A stretch of 64,000 nt of DNA. Source: Heyndrickxia sporothermodurans. Lineage in GTDB: Bacteria > Bacillota > Bacilli > Bacillales > Bacillaceae_C. The notes beneath the pieces were generated by a model. That model was given only the letters and a program-made list of their open reading frames with translations. It did no database searches and was not told the origin of the DNA. The stretch lies in the NCBI GenBank assembly GCA_016756695.1, contig CP066701.1, positions 304,001-368,000 on the forward strand. The letters run 5' to 3'. Of the stretch, positions 45,527-59,901 are shown piece by piece; position 1 is the stretch's first letter, and the number at the start of each line of letters is the position of its first letter. Position numbers and translations under genes: made by a program.

Positions 45527-46939
45527 CTATTGATAAACTTTCTCTATTTTTCTTACATCTACAAATCTTCCGTTAATAGCTGCAGCGGCAGCCATTTCAG
45601 GACTTACAAGATGGGTTCTTGATCCATTCCCTTGACGCCCTTCAAAGTTACGGTTTGAAGTAGAAGCACATCTTTCACCCGCCGGAACGACATCCGCATT
45701 CATCGCCAAGCACATGCTGCATCCGGATTCACGCCATTCAAATCCTGCTTCGATAAAGATTTTATCCAATCCTTCAGCTTCAGCTTGAGCTTTCACTGTT
45801 TGTGAACCTGGTACTACTAATGCTCTCACATTTTTATGGACATGATTTCCTTTTACTACATCTGCTGCTTTGCGCAAATCACTTAATCTAGAATTCGTGC
45901 AAGAACCAATGAAGACATGTTGGATTTCAATCTCCTTAAGTGAGGTTCCTTCTGTTAATCCCATATAATGAAGTGCTTTTCGAACGGATTCTTTTTCACT
46001 ATTATTCTCAATCTCTTCAATGACAGGTAATTTATCATTAATTGATAAACACATAGAGGGATTTGTCCCCCATGTTACTTGGGGTTCAACAGTATCAGCA
46101 TCAATTTCAATGGTTCGATCGTATTTGGCACCATCATCTGTTGCAAGACTTAACCAATATTCAGCACATTTATCAAATTCCTCTCCTTTAGGAGCGTACT
46201 TTCTTCCACGCAAATAGGAAATCGTCGTTTCATCAGGACTGATTAATCCAGCTCTTGCACCTGCTTCAATCGACATATTACAAATTGTCATCCGTTCATC
46301 CATTGACATTTTCCGAATCGCTTCACCGGTATATTCAACAATATGCCCGGTACCAACATCAATCCCAAATTTCCCTATGATCGCTAAAATTAAATCTTTT
46401 GCTGTCACACCATAACCCAGATTGCCATTCACCTTTATTTGCAATGTTTTCGGACGGCGTTGCCACAATGTTTGAGTGGCAAGAACATGCTCGACTTCAC
46501 TTGTTCCGATTCCGAAAGCAATTGCACCGAACGCACCATGTGTCGATGTATGACTATCCCCACAAACAATGGTTTTACCTGGTGTCGTTAATCCTAGCTC
46601 AGGACCGATGACATGTACAATCCCTTGGTCAGGATGATCAATACCCGCAAGCGGAATGTTAAATTCTTCACAGTTTTTCTCTAGTGTACTCATTTGCTTT
46701 TTAGCAATAGGATCATTTGAAATCCGATGCTTTGTTGTGGCTACATTATGATCAACAGTTGCAAAAGTTAAATCCGGTCTTCTCACTGTTCGATTATTCA
46801 TCCTCAAACCTTCAAAGGCTTGAGGAGATGTTACTTCATGCACTAAATGTAAATCAATATATAGCAGATCTGGCTTTCCTTGTTCTTGATGGATCAAATG
46901 CTGATCCCAAATTTTTTCTATAATGTTTTTTGGTTGCAT
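45527..46939 (-). CDS. leuC: 3-isopropylmalate dehydratase large subunit
   Basis: 4Fe-4S aconitase-type subunit, 470 residues. Cluster cysteines are in [18 protein letters not shown] and [24 protein letters not shown] and [11 protein letters not shown] are active-site stretches. ATG behind TTAGGAGGATTCAT. Between leuB and leuD. Confidence 0.95.
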   Translation of the reverse strand: MQPKNIIEKIWDQHLIHQEQGKPDLLYIDLHLVHEVTSPQAFEGLRMNNRTVRRPDLTFATVDHNVATTKHRISNDPIAKKQMSTLEKNCEEFNIPLAGIDHPDQGIVHVIGPELGLTTPGKTIVCGDSHTSTHGAFGAIAFGIGTSEVEHVLATQTLWQRRPKTLQIKVNGNLGYGVTAKDLILAIIGKFGIDVGTGHIVEYTGEAIRKMSMDERMTICNMSIEAGARAGLISPDETTISYLRGRKYAPKGEEFDKCAEYWLSLATDDGAKYDRTIEIDADTVEPQVTWGTNPSMCLSINDKLPVIEEIENNSEKESVRKALHYMGLTEGTSLKEIEIQHVFIGSCTNSRLSDLRKAADVVKGNHVHKNVRALVVPGSQTVKAQAEAEGLDKIFIEAGFEWRESGCSMCLAMNADVVPAGERCASTSNRNFEGRQGNGSRTHLVSPEMAAAAAINGRFVDVRKIEKVYQ

Positions 46940-46949
46940 ATGAATCCTC

Positions 46950-48059
46950 CTAAATATAAGCCGTTAAAATTCCTGAAATTGCTTGATTTTCATTAATAGA
47001 ATCAATAATTTTATTGACCATTTCAGTTGTGCTCACTTGTGTTCCTTGTTGTACGTTTAAGTCTCCGGTATGGAATCCATCAGTCAATACTTTCATTACA
47101 GATTCCTCAATAATGTTTGCCTCTTTCTCGAGTCCAAACGAAAATTTGAGCATTAAGGCAACAGACAATATCATCCCTAGTGGATTTGCCAGGTTTTTTC
47201 CTGCAATATCGGGTGCGGATCCATGTACAGGCTCATACAAGCCAACCATGTCACTTCGTAAACTTGCTGAAGGAAGCATACCAAGTGAGCCGGTAATCAT
47301 CGAAGCCTCATCACTTAAAATATCTCCGAAAAGATTTTCCGTTACGATGACATCAAATTGCTCAGGCCGATAGATTAGCTGCATCGATGCTGAATCGACA
47401 AGCATATGCTCTACCTGAACATCAGGATAATTAGCGGATACTCGATTAACAACTTCACGCCACATTCGGCTTGATTCAAGGACATTTGCCTTATCTACTG
47501 AGGTTAGTTTTTTCCTTCGTTTTCTTGCCAATTGAAATGCTTTGTCTACGACTCTTTCAATTTCTTTGACATTATAAACTAATGTATCAATGGCTAAATC
47601 TTTATTGACTCCTCGTCTTTCACTAGGTTTTCCAAAATAAAGACCGCCAGTTAATTCACGAACAATCAATAAATCGACATGTTCGATGACTTCTTTTTTT
47701 AATGTTGAGGCATGAATAAGCGGTTGATAGGCATTGACCGGGCGCAGATTAGCAAAAAGGCCAAGTTCCTTTCTAATTCGAAGCAACCCTTGTTCCGGAC
47801 GAATTGTATGAGTAGTTGAATCCCATTTCGGACCACCAACCGCTCCTAAAAGAATCGCATCGCTCTTGGAACATAAATCTAACGTTGTATCGGGAAGCGG
47901 ATTACCACATTCATCGATGGCAGCACCACCAATCAAGCCTTGTTCGAAAATAAAATCATGTTGAAAACAATCCGATATCGCTTGAAGGACTCGCACAGCA
48001 CCTTGCATTACTTCAGGTCCAATCCCATCACCAGGTAAAATTGCGATTCTTTTTTTCAT
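46950..48059 (-). CDS. leuB: 3-isopropylmalate dehydrogenase
   Basis: NAD-dependent oxidative decarboxylation of 3-isopropylmalate; 369 residues. [14 protein letters not shown] at the start, [37 protein letters not shown] (Lys) and [18 protein letters not shown]. The ATG at 48059 is 8 nt after AAAGGAGGC; an ATG two codons upstream is too close to that site. Confidence 0.95.
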   Translation of the reverse strand: MKKRIAILPGDGIGPEVMQGAVRVLQAISDCFQHDFIFEQGLIGGAAIDECGNPLPDTTLDLCSKSDAILLGAVGGPKWDSTTHTIRPEQGLLRIRKELGLFANLRPVNAYQPLIHASTLKKEVIEHVDLLIVRELTGGLYFGKPSERRGVNKDLAIDTLVYNVKEIERVVDKAFQLARKRRKKLTSVDKANVLESSRMWREVVNRVSANYPDVQVEHMLVDSASMQLIYRPEQFDVIVTENLFGDILSDEASMITGSLGMLPSASLRSDMVGLYEPVHGSAPDIAGKNLANPLGMILSVALMLKFSFGLEKEANIIEESVMKVLTDGFHTGDLNVQQGTQVSTTEMVNKIIDSINENQAISGILTAYI

Positions 48060-48081
48060 AACCATTGCCTCCTTTGTATTT

Positions 48082-50760
<2,679 letters not shown>

Positions 50761-50795
50761 AAAAAAATTATTTTGGTTACATTTATAATGAGAGC

Positions 50796-51317
50796 CTATT
50801 TCAATAATGAGAATGATGCGAGCTCGGTCACCTGTTTTTGTGAGCCTCGTAAGAAAGCAGTTAATCCTGTTCTGGCTATTTCTTTAATTCCATATGGTTT
50901 TAGCAAATCGATTAATGCTTCGATTTTATCTGTGTCTCCTGTGACTTGGATCGTGATGCTTTCGCGACTTACATCGATAATCGAAGCTCGGAATGGTTCA
51001 ACAATCCCACCGATTTCATTGCGCGTTTGTGAATTGCTAAATACTTTTATTAACGCCAACTCTCTAGCCACAATGGCTTGATCGGTAATATCAGCCACCT
51101 TCAGAACATCAATGAGTTTGTTCAATTGCTTCGTCAGTTGCTCAACTTGTTGTTCTTCTTCTACATTGACGACAATCGTCATTCGCGAAATTTCATCGTT
51201 TTCGGTTCTGCCTACGGTAATGCTGTCAATATTGAATTGTCTTTTCGATAAAACTCCTGTGACCCGATTTAATACCCCGCTTTGGTTTAATACAATTGCT
51301 GTTACAACGCGCTTCAT
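50796..51317 (-). CDS. ilvH: Acetolactate synthase small (regulatory) subunit
   Basis: A 173-residue regulatory subunit with the N-terminal ACT domain ([20 protein letters not shown]) that binds valine, and a C-terminal domain. The start codon overlaps the ilvB stop (ATGA), so the subunits are translationally coupled. Confidence 0.94.
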   Translation of the reverse strand: MKRVVTAIVLNQSGVLNRVTGVLSKRQFNIDSITVGRTENDEISRMTIVVNVEEEQQVEQLTKQLNKLIDVLKVADITDQAIVARELALIKVFSNSQTRNEIGGIVEPFRASIIDVSRESITIQVTGDTDKIEALIDLLKPYGIKEIARTGLTAFLRGSQKQVTELASFSLLK

Positions 51318-53029
51318 GGCTTCACCCCTATCATTTCATGTAGTCCTTTTCCAGGTGCGATCATTGGATAGACATTCTCTTCTTGCTTGACGCGGCAGTC
51401 AATAACAACTGGTGTGGAATCGGTTAATACGGATGGTAATACCTCTTTTGCCTCCTGCTCGGTTGTAATTCTTACTCCCTTAATTCCATAGCTTTCTGCT
51501 AGCTTAACGAAATCTGGTTGAACCGGTATTTTGGAATAGGAATACCGTTCTTCATAAAACGTTTGCTGCCATTGCCTTACCATTCCAAGCGATAAATTGT
51601 TGATGATCACCACTTTCACTGGAAGATTTAACTCTTTTACAACGGAAAGTTCCTGCAATGTCATTTGAAATCCGCCATCACCAACAATTGCGACGACAGT
51701 TTGTTCCTGATTGGCTAGTTGTGCGCCAATTGCAGCTGGAAAACCAAATCCCATTGTTCCAAGTCCGCCCGAGGTTACCCATTGATGTGGTTTAGAAAAA
51801 TGATAATATTGAGCTGCCCACATTTGATGCTGACCAACATCTGTTGTGACGATTGCGTCACCATTTGTGTATTGATGAATGAACTCGATTACTTTTTGTG
51901 GAGATAATTCTTCTCCATTGTTGCTATGCCATAGTGGATACATTTTTTTATTTTCCGATAATTTTCCGTTCCACTCTTTGATATTTCCCTTTGCAGGTTC
52001 TTCCTCTAAAAGCTTAGTTAGTGCTACCTTTGCATCTGCAACGATCGGAATATGTGTTAGTACATTTTTACCAATTTCTGCTGCATCAATGTCGATATGA
52101 GCGACCACAGCATTAGGAGCGAAATGTTTCAAGTTACCTGTTAATCGATCATCAAAGCGTGCCCCAAAATTAATAAGTAGATCTGATTCATAAAGGGCCA
52201 TATTCGCTGCATACGTACCATGCATACCGGCCATACCTAAAAACAGCGGATGTTCAGCAGGGAAACTACCTAATCCAAGCAATGTATTAGCTACAGGAAT
52301 TTCGTATTTTACTGCAAAATCGAATAATAATTCACTTGCCTTCGCATGTAAGACTCCTGCACCTGCTAAAATAACCGGTTGTGATGAGCGTGATATTGCT
52401 TCTATTAATTTCTTAATTTGAAGCACGTTTGGGTTGTAATTAGGTTGATAACCGGGCAATTGGATATCAACATTCAGGCTATGCTGCATTTTCTGTCCAC
52501 AAATATCTTTAGGAATATCAATCACAACCGGGCCTGGTCTTCCAGTTGTAGCAATATGAAAGGCTTCCTTCACAATTCTTGGTAAGTCTTTAACATCACG
52601 GACTTGATAATTATGTTTTGTTACCGGTGTGGTAATCCCAATGACATCTGCTTCCTGAAAAGCATCTGTACCAATGACTTGACTTGCTACTTGGCCTGTA
52701 ATGACAACAAGTGGCAAAGAATCCATCATTGCATCGGTTAAACCCGTTATTAAATTTGTAGCACCTGGTCCAGATGTGGCAATTACAACCCCCGGCTTCC
52801 CAGTTACGCGTGCATAACCTTCTGCAGAGTGAATAGATCCTTGTTCATGGCGTGCTAGAACATGCTTGAGTTTCTTCCCATATAAGGCATCATAGATCGG
52901 TAATACAGCTCCTCCCGGATAACCAAAAATCACCTCTACACCCTCATTGATGATTAATTGAATGAGCAAGTCAGCTCCATTTAATTCTGCCGTCAACAAT
53001 TGATCATCCGTCATTGCTTTAGTCTGCAC
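51314..53029 (-). CDS. ilvB: Acetolactate synthase large (catalytic) subunit
   Basis: TPP/FAD enzyme making acetolactate or acetohydroxybutyrate; 571 residues. [16 protein letters not shown] and the catalytic Glu in [15 protein letters not shown]; the TPP motif starts [22 protein letters not shown] 53029 follows AGGAGGGAAAATA; upstream in-frame ATGs lie in the T-box antiterminator region. First gene after the leucine T-box. Confidence 0.95.
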   Translation of the reverse strand: MQTKAMTDDQLLTAELNGADLLIQLIINEGVEVIFGYPGGAVLPIYDALYGKKLKHVLARHEQGSIHSAEGYARVTGKPGVVIATSGPGATNLITGLTDAMMDSLPLVVITGQVASQVIGTDAFQEADVIGITTPVTKHNYQVRDVKDLPRIVKEAFHIATTGRPGPVVIDIPKDICGQKMQHSLNVDIQLPGYQPNYNPNVLQIKKLIEAISRSSQPVILAGAGVLHAKASELLFDFAVKYEIPVANTLLGLGSFPAEHPLFLGMAGMHGTYAANMALYESDLLINFGARFDDRLTGNLKHFAPNAVVAHIDIDAAEIGKNVLTHIPIVADAKVALTKLLEEEPAKGNIKEWNGKLSENKKMYPLWHSNNGEELSPQKVIEFIHQYTNGDAIVTTDVGQHQMWAAQYYHFSKPHQWVTSGGLGTMGFGFPAAIGAQLANQEQTVVAIVGDGGFQMTLQELSVVKELNLPVKVVIINNLSLGMVRQWQQTFYEERYSYSKIPVQPDFVKLAESYGIKGVRITTEQEAKEVLPSVLTDSTPVVIDCRVKQEENVYPMIAPGKGLHEMIGVKP

Positions 53030-53067
53030 TATTTTCCCTCCTATTTTTTTAAGCTTTGAATTCATAT

Positions 53068-53379
53068 AAAAAAGCCTTCTCATCCTCAAAAATATGGCAT
53101 CTATTAATCTACCAATTATGAAGGGATGAAAAGACTTCTTTTCACGGTACCACCCAACTTTATGCTATCCTTACGAAATAGCAACTCGTGTAGCAGCTTA
53201 AAGTTTTAAACGATAACTTCAAACTGTTACTTTTTTGTAACGAGTGTTTAAGTGAACACTCGGCTAATCCTACTTAATCTTTCAGACTAGCACTCCGAGG
53301 TGAGTTAGGATAAGAGGTATTATCGGTTTCCAGCAAGCCCGACTCTCTGTGAATACTTGATCTTATCCATTTGTCCTCG
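53068..53379 (-). promoter_or_regulatory. Leucine T-box riboswitch between ilvD and ilvB
   Basis: Stem I is built from base CGAGG (53375-53379) / CCTCG (53296-53300) and upper GGATAAGA / TCTTATCC, leaving a specifier loop that reads TAACTCA: codon CUC (Leu) at 53302-53304 followed by A. T-box AAGTTGGGTGGTACCGTG (53143-53160). Terminator AAGTCTTTTCATCC / GGATGAGAAGGCTT then TTTTTT (53070-53137). The 5' strand of Stem I lies inside the last codons and stop of ilvD. Confidence 0.9.
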
Positions 53380-55090
53380 TCAACGTTTTTTGCTGTGATG
53401 GAATTTTCAATACTCCTCCAGTATTTGCTGATGTTACAAGTGCGGCATATCTTGCTAAATAGCCGGATGTAATCTTTGGCTCTGGAGGATTCCAGTTTCT
53501 TTTTCTATTTTCAAGTTCTGCATCTGTTAACATGACCTCAATTGTTCGGTTCGTTAAATCGATAAATATTTTATCGCCATTCTGGATGAAGGCGATTGGT
53601 CCACCTTCAGCAGCTTCTGGTGAAATGTGTCCAACACAGATCCCCCTCGTTGCCCCTGAAAATCTTCCATCGGTAATTAATGCGACACTTGTTGATAAAC
53701 CCCTTCCGACGATTGATGAGGTTGGTGCCAGCATTTCCGGCATTCCCGGTCCGCCTTTTGGTCCTTCGTAACGGATGACAACGACATGACCTTCACGGAC
53801 TAAACCACTATCAATGCCTTCTTGGGCATCCTCTTGGGATTCAAACACAATCGCTTCTCCAAGAAAGGTTTTAATCGACGGGTCAACCGCACCTACTTTA
53901 ATCACCCCTCCATTCGGTGCAAGATTACCATTTAATATGGAAAGTCCACCGACTGGACTGTAGGCATTTTCAATTGGACGAATAACCTCTTTGTTTTTAA
54001 TCTTATAATCTTTTACATTTTCAAATACGCTATGACCTGTTATTGTTAAGCGATCTCGATGAATTGCACCTTCGACTTTGCAAAGTTCATTAATGATGGC
54101 ACTGATTCCACCGGCTAAATGAATATCGTGCATCGAATAATCGGAGGCCGGGCTTATTTTTGCGAGATAAGGAACTCGTTTAGCGATTTCATTAATTTGA
54201 TCAAGTTCATATTCAATACCAGCCTCATGAGCAATCGCTAGTGTATGTAAAACTGTATTTGTTGAACCCCCCATTGCCATATCAAGTGCAAAAGCATCAT
54301 CAATTGCTTCTCTCGTTATAATATCGCGCGGTTTAATATCATTCTTGATACAGTTCATTAAATGGCCTACAGCTTCTTTAATAATTCGGTGCCTTTCATC
54401 GGATGTGGCAACAATTGTCGCATTTCCCGGTGGCGTTACCCCTAAAATTTCCATCAATGAGTTCATCGAATTGGCTGTGAACATCCCTGAGCATGATCCA
54501 CATGTAGGGCAGGCGCTTGTTTCAAGTGCTTTTAACTGTTCTGCATCCATCTTTCCTGACTTATATGCTCCAACACCTTCGAAAACAGATGTTAAGGAAA
54601 GATTTTTTCCGTCTTCAGATTTACCTGCCTCCATTGGACCGCCCGAAACGAAAACAGATGGAACATTGGTCCTTGCTGCTGCCATTAGCATTCCAGGTGT
54701 AATTTTGTCACAGTTTGGGATGTAAAAAACTCCATCGAACCAGTGAGCATTTATTACTGTTTCGGCACTATCAGCAATGATTTCCCGGCTAGGAAGGGAA
54801 TATCTCATGCCGATATGCCCCATTGCAATTCCATCGTCTACACCAATTGTGTTAAATTCAAATGGAACTCCGCCTGCTTCCCAAATGGCTTCTTTCACGA
54901 CTTCTGCAAATTTATTTAAATGTTTATGTCCTGGTATAATATCTACATAGGAATTACAAACACCGATAAAAGGCTTATTTAAGTCCTTTGTTTTAACACC
55001 AGCTGCATAAAGCAAGCTTCGATGTGGAGCACGGTCAATTCCTTTTTTTATCATGTCACTTCGCATGCCGCTACTTTTCATTCCTTTCAC
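53363..55090 (-). CDS. ilvD: Dihydroxy-acid dehydratase
   Basis: Fe-S dehydratase giving 2-keto acids for Val, Ile and Leu; up to 575 residues. [30 protein letters not shown] and the [19 protein letters not shown] region are conserved. The start is uncertain: a GTG at 55090 directly follows the ilvE stop (TAAGTG) and suggests coupling, but [17 protein letters not shown] eight codons later fits the family N-terminus. The C-terminal tail ([10 protein letters not shown]) is encoded by DNA that also forms the start of the leucine T-box. Confidence 0.93.
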   Translation of the reverse strand: MKGMKSSGMRSDMIKKGIDRAPHRSLLYAAGVKTKDLNKPFIGVCNSYVDIIPGHKHLNKFAEVVKEAIWEAGGVPFEFNTIGVDDGIAMGHIGMRYSLPSREIIADSAETVINAHWFDGVFYIPNCDKITPGMLMAAARTNVPSVFVSGGPMEAGKSEDGKNLSLTSVFEGVGAYKSGKMDAEQLKALETSACPTCGSCSGMFTANSMNSLMEILGVTPPGNATIVATSDERHRIIKEAVGHLMNCIKNDIKPRDIITREAIDDAFALDMAMGGSTNTVLHTLAIAHEAGIEYELDQINEIAKRVPYLAKISPASDYSMHDIHLAGGISAIINELCKVEGAIHRDRLTITGHSVFENVKDYKIKNKEVIRPIENAYSPVGGLSILNGNLAPNGGVIKVGAVDPSIKTFLGEAIVFESQEDAQEGIDSGLVREGHVVVIRYEGPKGGPGMPEMLAPTSSIVGRGLSTSVALITDGRFSGATRGICVGHISPEAAEGGPIAFIQNGDKIFIDLTNRTIEVMLTDAELENRKRNWNPPEPKITSGYLARYAALVTSANTGGVLKIPSQQKTLTRTNG

Positions 55091-55993
55091 TTAACTTACT
55101 TGAATGTGGCTTTCTTCATACACCTTTGTGCCATCTTTCGTAACCGCATTTCGGAAACCGGTCAATAACTGCTTTGTTACCTCCCCTGGCTGGCCATCCC
55201 CGATTTTTCTTCCATCCACCTTCACTACGGCGATAACTTCCGCTGCAGTGCCGGTTAAGAAAACCTCATCGGCAGTGTACACATCATGTCTAGTAAACAC
55301 ATCTTCGCGAATATCGAAGCCTTGTTGTTTAGCCAGTTCAATAATTACATTTCTTGTAATACCTTCGAGAGCTCCGATATATCCGGGAGGTGTTTTAATG
55401 ATGCCATCTTTAACAATGAACACATTGTCTCCGGAACCTTCTGCAATATAGCCTTGGTCATTCATCATCAATGCCTCACTAGCTCCTGCTAAACTCGCTT
55501 CAATTTTTACGAGAATATTATTTAAGTAGTTGAGTGATTTTACTTTTGGACTTAACACATCGGATCGATTACGTCTGCTTGGCACGGAGACAACTTCAAT
55601 GCCGGTTTCATAAAGCTCCTTTGGAAATAATGCCAAAGGTTCAGCAATGATAATGACCCCAGGATTATGACAAGTAAATGGACTGAGTCCTAAATCGCCA
55701 ACACCCCTTGAGACGACTACCCGAATATATGCATCGTTTAATTCATTTTTTTTCAAAGTTTCAACGATCAATTCACTTAATTCTTCTTTTGTAAAAGGAA
55801 TTTCTAACATGATTGAGTGTGCTGATTCGTATAACCGTTTTATATGATCATCCAGTCGAAACACATTCCCACTATACATACGAATGCCTTCAAACACACC
55901 GTCACCATATAAGAAACCATGATCGTAAACAGAGACAACAGCCTCTTCCTTTTTTACAAAACGGTCATTTAGGAAAATCCATTTGTCTGACAA
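55091..55993 (-). CDS. ilvE: Branched-chain amino acid aminotransferase
   Basis: Fold-type IV PLP aminotransferase of 300 residues, the short form. SVYDHGFLYGDGVFEGIRMY at the N-terminus, catalytic Lys in LSPKVKSLNYLNNILVK, phosphate loop GTAAEVIAVVKVDGR. The start is a TTG behind AAAGGATTGAGTTGTT. First gene of the ilv-leu region, driven by the promoter at 56055-56093. Confidence 0.93.
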   Translation of the reverse strand: MSDKWIFLNDRFVKKEEAVVSVYDHGFLYGDGVFEGIRMYSGNVFRLDDHIKRLYESAHSIMLEIPFTKEELSELIVETLKKNELNDAYIRVVVSRGVGDLGLSPFTCHNPGVIIIAEPLALFPKELYETGIEVVSVPSRRNRSDVLSPKVKSLNYLNNILVKIEASLAGASEALMMNDQGYIAEGSGDNVFIVKDGIIKTPPGYIGALEGITRNVIIELAKQQGFDIREDVFTRHDVYTADEVFLTGTAAEVIAVVKVDGRKIGDGQPGEVTKQLLTGFRNAVTKDGTKVYEESHIQVS

Positions 55994-56054
55994 AACAACT
56001 CAATCCTTTCAACTTCGATTATGAATCTTTAGAAAAATTATTTAATTGTTGACA

Positions 56055-56093
56055 ATCATACGCCTATAAAATTGGCAGGTCAACCCCTTTTGA
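56055..56093 (-). promoter_or_regulatory. ilvE promoter
   Basis: On the minus strand TTGACC (56088-56093), a 17-bp spacer and TATGAT (56055-56060), about 60 bp upstream of ilvE. Confidence 0.82.
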
Positions 56094-56129
56094 ATAAATT
56101 TTTTGACTATTTCGATTAAACTGTTAATT

Positions 56130-56144
56130 AGTAAACGCTTACAT
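56130..56144. promoter_or_regulatory. CcpA cre site upstream of ilvE
   Basis: On the minus strand ATGTAAGCGTTTACT fits the cre consensus WTGNAANCGNWNNCW at every position. It lies about 37 bp upstream of the -35 box. In B. subtilis CcpA activates ilv-leu from an upstream cre, so activation is likely here. Confidence 0.78.
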
Positions 56145-56251
56145 TACTTTCGTTATCGTATTTCTTCTAAAAAAATTTTTTATAAAAGTTTTGACTTTTT
56201 TACTAATATTCATTTTTTTCATAATAAAAAGGGAAATTTCTATAAATAGGG

Positions 56252-56281
56252 TTGTTATTTGCTTTCATTTCGGATTATAAT
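56252..56281 (+). promoter_or_regulatory. hom promoter
   Basis: TTGTTA (56252-56257), 18-bp spacer, TATAAT (56276-56281), 64 bp before the hom start. No T-box or other leader was seen. The ilvE-hom gap holds only the two divergent promoters and the cre site. Confidence 0.65.
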
Positions 56282-56345
56282 GTCCGTTATAGGTAGACAG
56301 TTGTATTTCTGAAAAAGATGAATTTACAAGAATGGAGTGAAAGCT

Positions 56346-57638
56346 TTGAAGAAAATTTCAGTAGGATTATTAGGATTTGGAACTGTAGGAACCGGTGTTG
56401 TTCATTTACTAACGAATGACCAACAAAGATTGGTTCAACAATCAGGCTCGCAAATTCAAATTAGTAAAATTCTTGTAAAAGATCGAGAAAAATCGCGAAA
56501 GATGGATCAATATGATCATCTTCTAACATTGAATCCTAGTGATGTCATCGATAATCCTGAGATTGATATTATTATTGAAGTGATGGGTGGAATTGATGAC
56601 ACGAGGAAATATATTCATAGAGCACTAAAAAATAAAAAACATGTCATTACAGCTAATAAAGATTTAATGGCTCTTTATGGTACAGAATTATTGCAGGCTG
56701 CAGCAGATGAAGGTTGTGATTTATACTATGAGGCCAGCGTTGGCGGCGGCATTCCAATTCTACGAGGTTTAACGGATGGCCTAGCAGCTGATCGGATTAA
56801 AAAATTGATTGGGATCGTTAATGGAACGACAAATTATATTTTGAGTAAAATGAGTCACCAATCAGTTAGTTACGAAAAGGTTCTTCAAGAAGCGCAATCA
56901 CTTGGATTTGCTGAAGCCGACCCTACTTCAGACGTAGAGGGTTTAGATGCAGCTAGAAAGATGGTTATCTTAAGTCATTTAGCCTATTCTATTCCAGTTA
57001 CATTAGAGGATGTAAAAGTTGAAGGAATTACCCGTGTGGCTGAAGAAGATATCCAATATAGTAAAAAACTTGGCTATGCTATTAAGCTAGTAGGAATAGC
57101 AGAGGTGGAGGATGACGAAATTGATATCCGTGTCGGACCAACCCTTCTCCCATTTAACCACCCGCTTGCATCGGTTGATAATGAATTTAACGCGATTTAT
57201 GTGTATGGACACTCTGTCGGTGAAACGATGTTCTATGGTCCCGGTGCCGGAGAGCTTCCAACCGCAATTGCTGTCGTATCCGATTTAATAACAGTGGTCA
57301 AAAATATGGCCTACGGAATAAACGGTAAACATATATTTCTACCTCTCCAAGAGAAAAAATGCAAATCAAGTGAAACGGTAGAAAGTCAATATTTCCTCCG
57401 CCTTCATGTGAAAGATCAGCCTGGCGCATTGTCAAAGGTAACCGGATTATTTAATGATCAAGGCATGAGTTTACAAAAAATCATTCAAGAACCTTTATTA
57501 TCAGGAAACTTGGCCGAAGTAGCCATCATTACACATACAACAGAGCAACAACGTTTTGAACAAATCTATCAGCTTTTAAAAGACTTAGAGGATGTTATCG
57601 ATGTTAAAAGCTACTATCGCGTAGAAGGGATGAAATAA
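56346..57638 (+). CDS. hom: Homoserine dehydrogenase
   Basis: Reduces aspartate semialdehyde to homoserine, 430 residues. Rossmann start [17 protein letters not shown]; active site in [14 protein letters not shown] and [19 protein letters not shown]-terminal ACT domain from about residue 350 ([18 protein letters not shown]). The TTG at 56346 is 8 nt after GGAG; the GTG three codons earlier overlaps that site. First gene of hom-thrC-thrB. Confidence 0.93.
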   Translation: MKKISVGLLGFGTVGTGVVHLLTNDQQRLVQQSGSQIQISKILVKDREKSRKMDQYDHLLTLNPSDVIDNPEIDIIIEVMGGIDDTRKYIHRALKNKKHVITANKDLMALYGTELLQAAADEGCDLYYEASVGGGIPILRGLTDGLAADRIKKLIGIVNGTTNYILSKMSHQSVSYEKVLQEAQSLGFAEADPTSDVEGLDAARKMVILSHLAYSIPVTLEDVKVEGITRVAEEDIQYSKKLGYAIKLVGIAEVEDDEIDIRVGPTLLPFNHPLASVDNEFNAIYVYGHSVGETMFYGPGAGELPTAIAVVSDLITVVKNMAYGINGKHIFLPLQEKKCKSSETVESQYFLRLHVKDQPGALSKVTGLFNDQGMSLQKIIQEPLLSGNLAEVAIITHTTEQQRFEQIYQLLKDLEDVIDVKSYYRVEGMK

Positions 57639-57639
57639 T

Positions 57640-58698
57640 ATGTATTGGCAAGGATTGATAAAACAATATGAGGAATATTTACCAATAAACGAACATACTC
57701 CGGCACTTAGTTTGATGGAAGGAAACACACCTTTAATCCCTTTAACGAAACTATCGGAAAAGTGGCAGTCAGAAATATACGTTAAATACGAGGGAGCAAA
57801 CCCGACTGGCAGTTTTAAAGATCGAGGCATGGTACTGGCAGTAGCCAAAGCAAAAGAAAACGGCAGTCGCGGGGTAATATGCGCATCAACCGGTAATACA
57901 GCCGCTGCTGCTGCTGCCTACAGCACCCGGGCAGGGCTCGATTGTTTAATTGTTATTCCAAAAGGCAAAATTGCATTAGGTAAGCTAGCTCAAGCCATCA
58001 TGTATGGTGCTAAAATATATGAAATCGAAGGAAATTTTGATCAAGCCCTTGAAATGGTTATACATACGGCTAAACATTCCGAATACACACTTGTCAATTC
58101 TGTTAATCCTTATCGTTTAGAAGGACAAAAAACAGCTGCCTTTGAAATTTGTGAACAATTAGATGGAGCTCCCGATATTTTATCCATACCTGTCGGAAAT
58201 GCCGGCAATATTTCCGCCTATTGGAAAGGCTTTAAAGAATTCCATCAGAAAAAGGGATATTCACTGCCGAAAATGCACGGGTTTGAGGCTGAGGGTTCTG
58301 CTGCAATAGCGAAAAATCAAGTCATTGAATTCCCGGAAACGATTGCCACTGCCATTCGAATTGGGAATCCTGCAAGTTGGAAGCTAGCAGTTGAAGCAGC
58401 AGATGAATCAAATGGAAAAATTGATTTTGTCACGGATGAAGAGATTTTGGAAACCTATCGGGAACTTGCTGGTTTGGAAGGCATTTTTGCAGAGCCGGCT
58501 TCATGTGCATCTATTGCCGGAATTAAGAAACAAATTCAGACTGGGGAAATTAAAAAAGGAAGCAAGATTGTCGCTGTACTAACTGGTAATGGGTTGAAAG
58601 ATCCCGCCACAGCGATGGATCAATTAAATTTACAGCCGATCACTTTACAGGCAAATAAAGATGAACTACTACACAATCTTAAGCAGGTGGCACAATGA
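57640..58698 (+). CDS. thrC: Threonine synthase
   Basis: PLP enzyme converting O-phosphohomoserine to threonine, 352 residues. PLP lysine in [18 protein letters not shown]; phosphate loop [16 protein letters not shown] two bases after the hom stop, with GAAGGGATG as ribosome site; overlaps thrB by 4 bp. Confidence 0.95.
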   Translation: MYWQGLIKQYEEYLPINEHTPALSLMEGNTPLIPLTKLSEKWQSEIYVKYEGANPTGSFKDRGMVLAVAKAKENGSRGVICASTGNTAAAAAAYSTRAGLDCLIVIPKGKIALGKLAQAIMYGAKIYEIEGNFDQALEMVIHTAKHSEYTLVNSVNPYRLEGQKTAAFEICEQLDGAPDILSIPVGNAGNISAYWKGFKEFHQKKGYSLPKMHGFEAEGSAAIAKNQVIEFPETIATAIRIGNPASWKLAVEAADESNGKIDFVTDEEILETYRELAGLEGIFAEPASCASIAGIKKQIQTGEIKKGSKIVAVLTGNGLKDPATAMDQLNLQPITLQANKDELLHNLKQVAQ

Positions 58699-59615
58699 AA
58701 CATTTTCAATTTACCTTAAAAGTTCCAGGAAGTACGTCAAATCTTGGACCCGGATTTGATTCAATCGGTTTAGCTATTAATCGCTTTTTAACAATTCATG
58801 TTGAATCAGCTGACAGGTGGGATATCCATTTTACGAATAACGAAATTGTGCTGCCTGATGTAAAAGAAAATTTGTTTTATCGTGCAGCATATCGTGTAAG
58901 TGAGTTATATAAAAAACAACTGCCCCCTTTAAAGATTGTCATGGATAGTGAAATCCCACTTGCTCGCGGGCTTGGAAGCAGTGCAGCAGCAATTGTTGGG
59001 GGTATTGAAACCGCAAATTTAGTTCTTGAGCTTAACTTGACTCTTAAAGAAAAAGGTTATATCGCAAGCAGTTTTGAAGGACATCCGGATAATGCTACTG
59101 CTTCATTATTAGGAGGACTAACGATCTCTACACATACGGATGAATCAACAGAAACGATTGTATGCGCGGCACCAAATATTGATATTGTTGCAATGATTCC
59201 ATCATTTGAATTACAAACAAAAAAAGCAAGAGCCGTTTTACCAGATCAATTGTCGTATAAACAGGCAGTTGAAGCGAGCAGTATAAGCAATGTATTAGTT
59301 GCAGCAATTTTTCAAAATAATTGGGTTTTAGCTGGAAAAATGATGGAGAAGGATTTATTCCATCATCCTTATCGAAAACAATTAGTGCCTGACCTTGTTA
59401 AAATTACTGAATTAGGTCATGAATTGGGTGCATATGGAACCATTCTAAGCGGGGCTGGGCCGACCATTATATCCTTTGTACCAAAGAATAAAGGTGAAAA
59501 AATCGGCCAACTGATTTCTCAAAAGTTTCCAAACTATCAATATGAAGTGCTTCAACCTATTTCACATGGGGTAATAACTTTACCTGCTAACGAAACGATG
59601 AAATTAGTACCTTAA
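58695..59615 (+). CDS. thrB: Homoserine kinase
   Basis: GHMP kinase, 306 residues. [16 protein letters not shown] is motif 1, [16 protein letters not shown] is the ATP loop, and [10 protein letters not shown] is motif 3. ATG overlaps the thrC stop (ATGA). Last gene of the operon. Confidence 0.95.
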   Translation: MKHFQFTLKVPGSTSNLGPGFDSIGLAINRFLTIHVESADRWDIHFTNNEIVLPDVKENLFYRAAYRVSELYKKQLPPLKIVMDSEIPLARGLGSSAAAIVGGIETANLVLELNLTLKEKGYIASSFEGHPDNATASLLGGLTISTHTDESTETIVCAAPNIDIVAMIPSFELQTKKARAVLPDQLSYKQAVEASSISNVLVAAIFQNNWVLAGKMMEKDLFHHPYRKQLVPDLVKITELGHELGAYGTILSGAGPTIISFVPKNKGEKIGQLISQKFPNYQYEVLQPISHGVITLPANETMKLVP

Positions 59616-59650
59616 TACGAAAAATGGAAGCGCCAGAGCCGGACAATATT

Positions 59651-59804
59651 AGAAAAGCGCAAGCGCCTTGCTCATCGACGTAAAAGACTTACGGGACTTT
59701 GACTGAGATAAAGGAAACGTGGGTGATGTAAGGCGAATCGATGTTGACTTATCGTAGGGAAAAGTCCTGAAGTTTTCTAGTCGATAGGCGCTGGAGCTAG
59801 ACAA
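59651..59804. repeat. Dispersed palindromic repeat, family A, copy 2
   Basis: Begins AGAAAAGCGCAAGCGCCTTG and ends AGGCGCTGGAGCTAGACA, the same end motifs as copy 1 at 3339-3489. CATCGACGTAAAAGACTT in the left half faces GTCCTGAAGTTTTCTAGTCG in the right, and CGACTAGAA-type arms close the palindrome. A fragment GGAAGCGCCAGAGCCGGACA (59626-59645) just before it looks like the end of another copy. Confidence 0.75.
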
Positions 59805-59862
59805 AGCAGATATTTATTAGGAACATTAATCCTATAAAATTTATACTTTCTTATCTTTTAAC

Positions 59863-59898
59863 AAAAAGGATCATCCAAATTTGGACGATCCCTTTTGT
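59863..59898. terminator. Bidirectional terminator between thrB and the wall-polymer cluster
   Basis: AAAAAGGATCATCCAAA / TTTGGACGATCCCTTTT stem with A-run and T-run flanks, at the stop of the minus-strand polymerase gene. Confidence 0.82.
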
Positions 59899-59901
59899 TT
59901 G

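Noticed and set aside
55994-56345. CodY box or threonine T-box in the ilvE-hom gap
   Set aside because: No good match to AATTTTCWGAAAATT and no T-box sequence were found; only promoters and a cre site are supported.
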